Shown in pieces: positions 7,789-14,083 of a DNA stretch of 19,794 nucleotides. This stretch comes from Candidatus Heimdallarchaeota archaeon. GTDB lineage: Archaea; Asgardarchaeota; Heimdallarchaeia; JABLTI01. Each line of letters begins with the position of its first letter. The stretch's first letter is position 1. Location: NCBI GenBank assembly GCA_019894765.1, contig JAGXNT010000087.1:1-19794 (forward strand), read 5' to 3'. Position numbers and translations under genes: made by a program. Below the pieces are notes generated by a model. It was not told the DNA's origin. It saw nothing but the letters and a program-made list of their open reading frames with translations, and did not search any database.

Positions 7789-8670
7789 TCATTTATTTTC
7801 TCGATAAACTGGAAAACTAAATTTCATTTTAGTTTCCACCAGGAATTCAACATCATAAATTGCACTTAAATGATCAATGAATATCATTTGCAAATCAAAC
7901 GCACTTGCCATTGTCGGTAAATCCTCAATTTCCTTTAAACCTGTTTCAGATTCCAGGTATTGTCGAAGCGTTTTCAAAGCTTTTCTTAACACATCATCCC
8001 CTTCAGCTATTGTATCAAACATTTCTTTGTTTAAGAGATAGATTTTGTATAACCAAACATATGCAGCAAGATATTCCTGATTGTAAAGTGAAATAGAACA
8101 CTTAGCGAGTAAATGATTTGTTCTAATTTCCCTTTCCCCATCATTTAATTGATGAGCAAGCTCATATAATGAATCCACTTGTTTTCTGTAATAGTTCTGT
8201 TCCGTGGCATCTAATTTATCATATTTTGCTATTAATTTTGCAACTTCCTCAAAGATAGCTCCCTTACTCTTTACTATTCTATCGGGTGATGTTTGAATCA
8301 CAGATTTCAACAAATTATGAAGTTGTTTGTAGAGATTTATTCGCTGTTGCAATTTTAAATCTCGAGCAGTTTTTGCAGCTTCATTGAAGTAATTATCACT
8401 TGATCTAAACTGCCAAGAATTGAGTGATCTAATTCCATTATTGAAGTTTTTATTGGCCAAATCCTCTGCGGGATTGAGCGTTTCCATTCCATATTTTAAC
8501 GGAGCTCCTGTTCGCTCCGAAGTAAGAAGTTTAATTATTATTTGCTCTGTAGGATCATCTTTACCAATCGTCACCATTGGATCCTTAGAATTATACCTCT
8601 CTGATTCTATAATCTCAATATTATTTTTTACAGCATTTTGTATTGTTTTCTGTAACTTACTCATACTCAT
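7789..8670 (-). CDS. Unrecognised helical (TPR-like) protein, first gene of the Dna2-like operon
   Basis: I do not recognise this family. From ATG 8670 it is a 293-residue soluble protein, predominantly helical. Two segments look TPR-like: NFNNGIRSLNSWQF followed by DNYFNEAAKTARDL (about residues 75-105) and LLAKCSISLYNQEYLAAYVW (about 187-207). The N-terminal 50 residues are polar and probably flexible; the C-terminus ends in a short beta-like segment (KFSFPVY). I chose ATG 8670 over ATG 8697 because GAGG sits 6 nt upstream of it, while 8697 has no SD; ATG 8664 is also possible. The stop is 15 bp before the GTG of the Dna2-like gene, so the two are very likely translated from one mRNA. A scaffold or adaptor for the helicase-nuclease is an inference from position and fold type only. 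Confidence 0.7.
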   Translation of the reverse strand: MSMSKLQKTIQNAVKNNIEIIESERYNSKDPMVTIGKDDPTEQIIIKLLTSERTGAPLKYGMETLNPAEDLANKNFNNGIRSLNSWQFRSSDNYFNEAAKTARDLKLQQRINLYKQLHNLLKSVIQTSPDRIVKSKGAIFEEVAKLIAKYDKLDATEQNYYRKQVDSLYELAHQLNDGEREIRTNHLLAKCSISLYNQEYLAAYVWLYKIYLLNKEMFDTIAEGDDVLRKALKTLRQYLESETGLKEIEDLPTMASAFDLQMIFIDHLSAIYDVEFLVETKMKFSFPVYRENK

Positions 8671-8676
8671 TTCCTT

Positions 8677-8680
8677 CCTC
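8677..8680 (-). promoter_or_regulatory. Shine-Dalgarno site deciding the start of the operon's first gene
   Basis: The minus strand reads GAGGAAGGAA immediately before ATG 8670. GAGG is 6 nt from ATG 8670, and the inner AAGG could instead serve ATG 8664. Nothing comparable precedes the longer start at 8697. Confidence 0.5.
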
Positions 8681-8811
8681 GGCAATCCAGCGTTCATGCT
8701 AGATTAGTGAGACAACAATAAAATAAAAATCCATTGTCTTGCTGTTTATTGTTCTTTTAATTTAATAGTTCCGTCCTAAGAGGTCAACGAAAGTAACCTA
8801 GTTGTAGGAAC

Positions 8812-9585
8812 TTATTCATTCCTACTTGAAGTTAAAGAAGAAAGAATTGTCGCTCGAGTGAGAGAAAGTTGTATTTCTTCGTTATCTGGAAACCTACTAG
8901 CAATTTTTCTTAATTCCTCTAGAACTTGGTTTAATTCGTCACGCCTAAATTCCCGAGCATATGTTCCAACAATACTAATTAGTGCTTGAGCAAACTCGGA
9001 TTGAATATCAGGATCATTTTTGTGCTTATTTGCAAGAATCCTGAGTTCAAAAAGAAGTTTATCACAAGTGAAATTGTGTCGATCAGAGCAGAAACGATTA
9101 ATTGCATTTGAATAGCTTTTCGCGAAAAAGATTAAGATTTTCTTGTTTTTCTTTGATTCACTCACTAAATCCCGGAGTTCTCCTAGTAATTTTGCTGTGC
9201 CTTCAACATCCCAAGAACCTCTGAGATAATAAATTGTTTTTGAATATGCTTCTGCAAGAAATTCTGCTATAACGTCATTTGGATGACATCTCTTCTTTAA
9301 TTTTTTTAGTTCATCTAATAAATTAAGCAAGTCAGCAAAGGCTTTTCTTTCTCCAAACATTCTAGTGGCATTCTTTAATGCTTTAGCTAAATTTTCTTGG
9401 ATATCCTTTGTATTTGGGTAATTTTGATCTAGTGTTATGAATTCTTTTAGCCACGTGTAGAATTCAGCTATTGGTTGTTGTTTAGCAAAATGTGTAATCA
9501 GATCTGTTAATTCATTTGATCGTCTTATTGCGAGGTCTTCTGGATCCGAAGAGGATTGTCCACTGTATTTCAAAGGAGGATTCAT
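8812..9585 (-). CDS. Helical repeat protein with five exact 44-residue repeats
   Basis: A 257-residue soluble, all-helical protein of unknown family. Its body consists of five tandem repeats with no insertions or deletions. The first-helix anchor recurs at L46 (WLKEF), L90 (LDEL), L134 (LGEL), L178 (LFEL) and L222 (LEEL). The second-helix anchor recurs at I62 (IQENLAKAL), I106 (IAEFLAEAY), L150-region I150 (ILIFFAKSY), I194 (IQSEFAQAL) and I238 (IQLSLTRAT), so every step is exactly 44 residues. This defines a helix-turn-helix solenoid, longer per unit than a 34-residue TPR, and points to protein-protein binding. The start is ATG 9585, with only a weak AGG upstream. It lies 114-141 bp upstream of the Dna2-like operon on the same strand and may share its function or only its direction. 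There is no signal peptide or membrane segment. Confidence 0.75.
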   Translation of the reverse strand: MNPPLKYSGQSSSDPEDLAIRRSNELTDLITHFAKQQPIAEFYTWLKEFITLDQNYPNTKDIQENLAKALKNATRMFGERKAFADLLNLLDELKKLKKRCHPNDVIAEFLAEAYSKTIYYLRGSWDVEGTAKLLGELRDLVSESKKNKKILIFFAKSYSNAINRFCSDRHNFTCDKLLFELRILANKHKNDPDIQSEFAQALISIVGTYAREFRRDELNQVLEELRKIASRFPDNEEIQLSLTRATILSSLTSSRNE

Positions 9586-9675
9586 TGATCCAATATCCTA
9601 TGCGAATAAGGCATCTATTCGTTTATTTAAAATTATACCTTTAGTTGTTTACATGAATGGCGGATGATCAGTAGG

Positions 9676-11199
9676 TTATTTCAGATTATAAATTTTAGAG
9701 TATTCTTTTCGAAGATAATCTAAATAGTATTTTGTGGTCAGTTTTTCCCCTGTTATTTTCTCTACCAAATCCAAGGGTTCATAGAGATTACCCAATTGAT
9801 GCACATTTGTTTTTAACCAATCAATGATATTTGTTAAGTCGCCTTTCTTCATGTCTTTTCTCCAATCAGGGATATCTTGTATCATTTTCCACAGTAATTG
9901 ACCATCAATTATATTGCCAATTGCATAGGATGGAAATGAACTAAAACCTCCACCAGACCAATGAACATCTTGCAAGAGTCCTTCTGCATCATTCTCTACA
10001 TCTACGCCAAGATATTCTTTCACTTTATCATTCCAAATTTTTGGAAGATCATCAAAGGAGATATTTCCTGCAAACAAATCTTTTTCTATTTCATGTCGAA
10101 TAATCACATGCCTGGAGTAGGTTACAGGATCTGCTTCCACTCTAATCTTTGAAGGGATGACTCTATTCATTGCATGAACAAAAGGATCTAACTCTACATC
10201 CTCGAAGATTTTTCCAGTTACCTTCTTCAAAATCGGAAGAAAATACTCCCAAAATTCATGACTACGCCCTATAAAATTCTCAATAAAACGCGATTGAGAT
10301 TCGTGAAAACCATCGGAACACCAAGAACCCACAGGTTGATATTTATGTTTCTGAGGCATGTATTGCTCATATAAGGCATGACCAATTTCATGTAATACCG
10401 AGAAAAGGGAAGAAGAAAAATCCTCTAAGTCGTAATTCGTGGTAACTCGAACATCATCATAGTAACCGGTTGTAAAAGGATGCTCTGTCTCATCAATACG
10501 ACCTGCATTCAAATCATAATTTGTTACTTTAGCAATTTCATCTGAGAGTTTCTCTTGAATATCCTTGGGACAGTGCCTTTGTATTAGAGAATAGTCTGGT
10601 TGTTTTTGTGAATTTGCTATTGCTTTTATTAATGGTTTTAATCCATCACGTAACTCATCAAATAATCCATCCACTACTTCCCGAGTAAAACCAGGTTCAT
10701 TCAAATCAAGTAAAACATCGTATGGGTCTTTTGTGGGATCAAGATAATTTGCAAGCTTCTTCATTAAGTCAAAGATTTTTATGAGTTCAGGTTTAAACAA
10801 CTCATAATTAGATTCTGCCTTTGCCTTTTTCCAAACAGAATTACCAATTGCACTTTGTTTTGATATTGCTTCAACTAACTCCTTAGGAACTTTGGTGTTG
10901 CGATTATAATCTCTTTGTATTAAGTAGATATTTCTTTTTTCTGCGAGAGTTAATTTTTCATAATTTTCATTTGCTTTGATTTCAGCTAATAGTGCACCAA
11001 CCTCAGGATCTATGGCTTTCTCATGTGCTATTCCACTGATTATAGCTAATTCCTCTGAACGTTGCTCAACACCTTTTTCTGGCATATATGTATCCATATC
11101 CCAGTAAATAGCCATTGCAATATTGTTAAGTAAAATAATCTCTTTGTTCTTTGCCAATAATGTCTGATAAAGATCGATTTCTTGAGTTACTTTTCTCAT
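9676..11199 (-). CDS. M32 family metallocarboxypeptidase (first of two paralogs by position)
   Basis: A 507-residue cytoplasmic protein, the usual length for family M32 (thermostable carboxypeptidase Taq). It has the zinc motif HEIGH with H270, E271 and H274, third ligand E300 in HESQSRFIEN, the family motif DDVRVT (248-253), IRVEADPVTYSRH (352-364) and QDVHWSGGGFSSFPSYAIG (410-428). M32 enzymes remove single amino acids from peptide C-termini in a metal-dependent reaction. The last motif departs from the usual HWS.G.FGYFP.Y.LG by having SS in place of GY, while catalytic residues are intact. The start is ATG 11199, with AGGTG about 10 nt upstream. It begins 20 bp after the stop of the second M32 gene, so the two form an operon and probably arose by tandem duplication. 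It could supply amino acids for fermentation together with enzymes such as IorB. Confidence 0.93.
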   Translation of the reverse strand: MRKVTQEIDLYQTLLAKNKEIILLNNIAMAIYWDMDTYMPEKGVEQRSEELAIISGIAHEKAIDPEVGALLAEIKANENYEKLTLAEKRNIYLIQRDYNRNTKVPKELVEAISKQSAIGNSVWKKAKAESNYELFKPELIKIFDLMKKLANYLDPTKDPYDVLLDLNEPGFTREVVDGLFDELRDGLKPLIKAIANSQKQPDYSLIQRHCPKDIQEKLSDEIAKVTNYDLNAGRIDETEHPFTTGYYDDVRVTTNYDLEDFSSSLFSVLHEIGHALYEQYMPQKHKYQPVGSWCSDGFHESQSRFIENFIGRSHEFWEYFLPILKKVTGKIFEDVELDPFVHAMNRVIPSKIRVEADPVTYSRHVIIRHEIEKDLFAGNISFDDLPKIWNDKVKEYLGVDVENDAEGLLQDVHWSGGGFSSFPSYAIGNIIDGQLLWKMIQDIPDWRKDMKKGDLTNIIDWLKTNVHQLGNLYEPLDLVEKITGEKLTTKYYLDYLRKEYSKIYNLK

Positions 11200-11219
11200 T
11201 CTTCAACGCCACCTATCCT

Positions 11220-12740
11220 CTATAAATCATAAATTTTCGAGTATTTCTCACCTGTAGCTTCTATGAAATACTTAGCAGAGAATTCCTTGCCAGTAACATT
11301 CTTAATCATGTCAAGTGGATCGTAGAGATTTCCTTTGTTACGAATGTTAGTATTTAACCATCCTAGAATGTTTGATATGTTTCCATTTTTCATTTGGGTT
11401 TTCCATTCAGGAATATCTTTAGTTAATTGAGTTTGAAATTGAGCATTGTAGTAGCTTCCAAGTGCATAGGTTGGGAAATAAGCAAAAAGTCCCCAAGCCC
11501 AATGAGTGTCTTGCAAAATACCTTCAGTATCATTCTCTATATCAACACCCAAGTATTCTTTCATTTTTTCATTCCAGAAAGCAGGTAATTCAGATATTGT
11601 TAGTTTATCATCAAACAATTCCTTCTCCAATTCGTATCTCATAATAATGTGTAATGAATAAGTTACTGGATCAGCATGTATTCTGATCTTTGTTTGTTTC
11701 ACTTGGTTGACAGCATGAATAAATGGTTTTAATTTAACATCATCAAACAAACCTTGTGTAAGATCCTTGAATCTAGGCAAATAGAACTCCCAGAATTCAG
11801 AGCTTCGACCAATAATATTTTCAATGAATCTTGCTTGACCTTCATGCATAGCAGAAGAGGATGAAGAACCAATTGGTTGATATTTAAACTTTGCAGGATA
11901 ATTTTGTTCATACAAAGCATGACCGCATTCATGCATGCCTGCGAAAAATGAATCAGTAAAATCATTGTTATTGTAACTAACGGTTATTCTAACATCATCG
12001 AAATAGCCAGTTGAAAACGGATGAACAGCAACATCAATCCTACCGCCTTTTAGATTATACTGCACAATTTCAGCAAGATCATGAACAACTTTTCTTTGAA
12101 TATCTATTGGACATTCTCGTAGAACTAAAGAGCTATCAGGTTGATTGGGTGAGTCCAGACAAGCCTTTATTATTGGAATTAATCCTGCTTTGGCTTCTTG
12201 AAAGACCTTATCAAAGATTTCTTTCGAAAACCCTCTTTCAAAATTATCAAGTAACACATCATAAGGATCTAAATCAGGATTAAGATAAGCTGCTTGTTGT
12301 TTCTTTAATTCAACCATTTTCTCGAGATCTTTTTTGAAAATTGAATAATCAGCCTTTGATCTTCCTTCCTTCCATGTTTGCGTAGCAGCAGCACCATGTT
12401 TTGTTAATTTTTGAGCAAATGAAGTTGGAATGCGAGTTTGTTTATCATAATTTCTTTGAAAAAGTAAGACATTTCTTTTCTGAATATCAGACAAATTTTC
12501 ATAATCTTTGTGAGCTTTTATTTCCTTCAAAAGGGAACCAATTTTTGGATCAGTATTTCGATCATGAATTAATCCACTCATAAGAGCTAATTCTTCTCCT
12601 CTCTGTTGTCCACCTTTTTTAGGCATCATAACTTCAAAATCCCATGTAATTTGCCCACTAACATTTCTAAGCAACATAATCTCCTTATACTTAGCAAGGA
12701 GCTTCTCATAAAGATCGACTTTGCGAACAACTTTTACCAA
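11220..12740 (-). CDS. M32 family metallocarboxypeptidase (second paralog, promoter-proximal)
   Basis: A 506-residue M32 carboxypeptidase paralogous to its downstream neighbour. From a TTG start at 12740 the key residues fall at H270, E271, H274 (HECGH) and E300 (HEGQARFIEN), exactly the numbering of the neighbour. GGAG lies 9 nt upstream of that TTG. A longer start (TTG 12755) would add five residues and has no SD. Other family signatures are DDVRIT, IRIHADPVTYSLH and QDTHWAWGLFAYFPTYALG. In the last motif the usual Ser after HW is Ala, whereas the neighbour keeps HWS but changes the following GY pair, so the two copies have drifted differently at the substrate-binding region. The cytoplasmic role is peptide C-terminal trimming; the two enzymes may have different substrate preferences or form a hetero-oligomer (M32 enzymes are dimers). 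Confidence 0.93.
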   Translation of the reverse strand: MVKVVRKVDLYEKLLAKYKEIMLLRNVSGQITWDFEVMMPKKGGQQRGEELALMSGLIHDRNTDPKIGSLLKEIKAHKDYENLSDIQKRNVLLFQRNYDKQTRIPTSFAQKLTKHGAAATQTWKEGRSKADYSIFKKDLEKMVELKKQQAAYLNPDLDPYDVLLDNFERGFSKEIFDKVFQEAKAGLIPIIKACLDSPNQPDSSLVLRECPIDIQRKVVHDLAEIVQYNLKGGRIDVAVHPFSTGYFDDVRITVSYNNNDFTDSFFAGMHECGHALYEQNYPAKFKYQPIGSSSSSAMHEGQARFIENIIGRSSEFWEFYLPRFKDLTQGLFDDVKLKPFIHAVNQVKQTKIRIHADPVTYSLHIIMRYELEKELFDDKLTISELPAFWNEKMKEYLGVDIENDTEGILQDTHWAWGLFAYFPTYALGSYYNAQFQTQLTKDIPEWKTQMKNGNISNILGWLNTNIRNKGNLYDPLDMIKNVTGKEFSAKYFIEATGEKYSKIYDL

Positions 12741-12749
12741 TTTGTATTT

Positions 12750-12753
12750 CTCC
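12750..12753 (-). promoter_or_regulatory. Shine-Dalgarno site setting the TTG start of the second M32 gene
   Basis: GGAG lies 9 nt upstream of TTG 12740. The same spacing is seen at the genes starting at 4275 and 14084. It overlaps the alternative TTG at 12755, making that longer start unlikely. Confidence 0.55.
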
Positions 12754-12773
12754 AAGCGGATAAGAGTAAAGGT

Positions 12774-12783
12774 AATTTTAAGT
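12774..12783 (-). promoter_or_regulatory. Possible TATA box of the M32 operon
   Basis: On the minus strand ACTTAAAATT lies about 35-40 bp before TTG 12740, a reasonable distance for an archaeal TATA box with a short leader. The 142-bp region between the two divergent genes (12741-12882) must hold promoters in both directions. The motif is weak in AT-rich DNA. Confidence 0.3.
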
Positions 12784-12882
12784 ATTTCATTGAGACTGAA
12801 TTGTCATTCTAATGTTCAAATTACCAAAAGGAATTTAATTAAGACAGAAGTTAATTTCACAAAAATAATGTGAGAAAGCAAC

Positions 12883-13242
12883 TTGACGCCAGAAGTAAAC
12901 GAAGGACCATTAGATCATATCAACTCGAGTAACGCGAATAAAAAAGAAATACTCTTACAATTACTCGAGAGGAAGGCCTTCGACGAAAAAAGTGCAATAG
13001 AGGAAACAGAACTAAAGATATCAAATTATGATATGTACGCACTAAACGAACTAGTAGTAGAAGGGAGAATTCACTCGGACATAAGAGAGACAGTTGCACA
13101 TTATTACTTAGATGAATACTATAAACCAGTCAAGAGCTATCGAAAAGAAGTAGTAATGGGACTAAGCATACCAATCTTAATTTTTCTGGTAACCATAATT
13201 CTAGCAGGAATGATAGCAATCATAGTGATGTTCTTCAGATAG
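12883..13242 (+). CDS. Small tail-anchored winged-helix-like membrane protein
   Basis: A 119-residue protein of unknown family. Residues about 20-80 look like a small winged helix (EILLQLLERKAF, a helix pair, then LNELVVEGRIHSD and a short beta region HYYLDEYY). After a basic linker (KPVKSYRKE), residues 91-118 form one strongly hydrophobic segment (VVMGLSIPILIFLVTIILAG and onward) ending in FFR, so the protein would be tail-anchored with the N-domain in the cytoplasm. The start is TTG 12883: an in-frame stop at 12871 prevents any longer version, and no later ATG keeps the N-domain. A TATA-like AATTTAATT lies about 45 bp upstream. The plus strand here is unusually purine-rich through to the tRNA. 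A membrane-tethered DNA-binding or signalling protein is possible, but function is not known. Confidence 0.6.
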   Translation: MTPEVNEGPLDHINSSNANKKEILLQLLERKAFDEKSAIEETELKISNYDMYALNELVVEGRIHSDIRETVAHYYLDEYYKPVKSYRKEVVMGLSIPILIFLVTIILAGMIAIIVMFFR

Positions 13243-13321
13243 AAGAAGAACAAGAAAAACACAAACTAGATATTAAACGAAAGATTCAAAAAGAAAAAAG
13301 AAGCGAAAAAGAATAGATCCA

Positions 13322-13398
13322 GGGCGGGTGATTTAGCCTGGTATAATGCCTGCCTTACTAGCAGGATGTCGCCGGTTCAAATCCGGCCTCGCCCACCA
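13322..13398 (+). tRNA. tRNA-Val (anticodon UAC), CCA encoded
   Basis: A complete 77-nt cloverleaf. The acceptor GGGCGGG pairs with CTCGCCC (one G-U). The D arm ATTT/TAAT (last pair mismatched) encloses AGCCTGGTA. The anticodon stem CCTGC/GCAGG closes loop CTTACTA, giving anticodon TAC at 34-36. The variable loop is ATGTC, and the T arm GCCGG/CCGGC encloses TTCAAAT. Discriminator A73 is followed by an encoded CCA. UAC reads GUA valine codons, and A35, C36 and A73 suit valine identity. Oddly, base 37, just 3' of the anticodon, is T, where a purine is almost universal. A convergent gene ends only 6 bp beyond the CCA. A degenerate copy of its 3' half lies 601 bp downstream. Confidence 0.93.
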
Positions 13399-13404
13399 TT
13401 TCTT

Positions 13405-13881
13405 CTACCACATTATTAGAAACAAATAATTTATTCTTATACTTCCGCCAAATTTACTGAACCATATTTCATTTGACCAGATATATTGTGAATTATTATT
13501 GTTTATTTGAAAGAATTCAGTTTCAGATTTAATTCCTTTTCTTAATTTTAAGAAAACAATTATACCTTCATCTATTAGTTCTAGTGAGTTACGTATTTTT
13601 TTTGATACTGTTGTATTCATTCCATAGCTCTCAATTTGAGAACCTTGTATTTGAATTGGATACTTTGAGAAGGAGTTTCGTTTTACTATACTAATCTTAA
13701 GTTTATAATTTCCACTTTGCAATTTATCTGTACACTCGATTGTATTTATCTGTAAAATTGCATATTCTTCGATTGATACCCGTTTCGTTCGATAATAAAT
13801 TGGGAAAAATATTGCAGAAAATAAAATGAGAGTCACAATTAAACTTGAATAAAAAGCTCTTAATGTTTGTTTCTTCTTCAT
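13405..13881 (-). CDS. Small single-pass membrane-anchored protein of unknown function
   Basis: A 158-residue protein of unknown family. A short basic start (MKKKQTLR) is followed by a hydrophobic segment at residues 12-30 (SSLIVTLILFSAIFFPIYY), then about 125 polar, beta-rich residues that would face outside (for example EEYAILQINTIECTDKL and SYGMNTTVSKKIRN). It could be a signal anchor or an uncleaved signal peptide. It starts at ATG 13881 with no convincing SD and ends 6 bp from the tRNA-Val 3' end, in the opposite orientation. It is the only gene between the tRNA and the degenerate tRNA 3'-half copy at 13961-13999, so it may be cargo or a remnant of an integrated element. Its AT content and many Asn, Lys and Ile codons match poorly selected DNA. 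Translation is plausible but not certain. Confidence 0.55.
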   Translation of the reverse strand: MKKKQTLRAFYSSLIVTLILFSAIFFPIYYRTKRVSIEEYAILQINTIECTDKLQSGNYKLKISIVKRNSFSKYPIQIQGSQIESYGMNTTVSKKIRNSLELIDEGIIVFLKLRKGIKSETEFFQINNNNSQYIWSNEIWFSKFGGSIRINYLFLIMW

Positions 13882-13898
13882 ATCCCATTAATCCCCCA

Positions 13899-13916
13899 TG
13901 TTTAATTAATTAAACA
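13899..13916. repeat. 18-bp perfect palindrome upstream of the minus-strand membrane-protein gene
   Basis: TGTTTAATTAATTAAACA is self-complementary over all 18 bases and lies 18 bp upstream of ATG 13881. It could be an operator or simply overlap the promoter. In DNA this AT-rich such a palindrome can also occur by chance. Confidence 0.45.
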
Positions 13917-13960
13917 ATTAAATTAAGGTTACCAAATTCTTTTCGATTTGTACTCAATAA

Positions 13961-13999
13961 AGCTGAATATCACTGGTTCAAATCTGGTCTCGTCCACCA
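13961..13999 (+). pseudogene. Degenerate copy of the tRNA-Val 3' half (att-like direct repeat)
   Basis: These 39 bases align without gaps to 13360-13398 of the tRNA, from loop position 38 through the encoded CCA, with 31 identities. Seven of the eight differences are G-to-A or C-to-T relative to the intact copy, as expected of a decaying sequence in an AT-driven genome. The T arm still pairs using G-U pairs. Upstream of position 38 there is no similarity and no 5' acceptor half, so this is not a working tRNA. A T-rich tract (14001-14022) of the kind that ends tRNA transcription follows it. Confidence 0.75.
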
Positions 14000-14021
14000 T
14001 TTTCCTTTCGTTTTTTTGTTT

Positions 14022-14031
14022 TCTTATAAGA
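14022..14031 (+). promoter_or_regulatory. Possible TATA box of the LVIVD-protein gene
   Basis: TCTTATAAGA lies about 55 bp upstream of ATG 14084, giving room for a leader of about 30 nt that would include the SD at 14071-14074. A second TATA-like stretch (CTATAATATT, 14052-14061) is too close to the start to leave room for that SD. Confidence 0.3.
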
Positions 14032-14070
14032 ATTTTAATATTGTAACTTTCCTATAATATTCTAGGAAAA

Positions 14071-14074
14071 GGAG
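14071..14074 (+). promoter_or_regulatory. Shine-Dalgarno site deciding the start of the LVIVD-protein gene
   Basis: AAAAGGAG ends 9 nt before ATG 14084 and directly abuts the alternative TTG at 14075, which ribosomes could not use from this site. This fixes the ATG as the start. Confidence 0.65.
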
Positions 14075-14083
14075 TTGTGTGTA

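Noticed and set aside
8671..8697. ATG 8697 as the start of the first Dna2-operon gene
   Set aside because: No SD upstream, whereas GAGG lies 6 nt before ATG 8670.
13243..13321. A continuation or separate small gene in the purine-rich gap before the tRNA
   Set aside because: Composition resembles the preceding gene, but no start with a meaningful frame is present; probably tRNA promoter and leader.
13399..13960. An intact integrative element with its own integrase
   Set aside because: No tyrosine recombinase motifs on either strand; only one small membrane-protein gene is present, so at most a remnant.
13923..13999. A second complete tRNA gene
   Set aside because: Only the 3' half from position 38 is recognisable; there is no 5' acceptor strand, D arm or anticodon stem partner.
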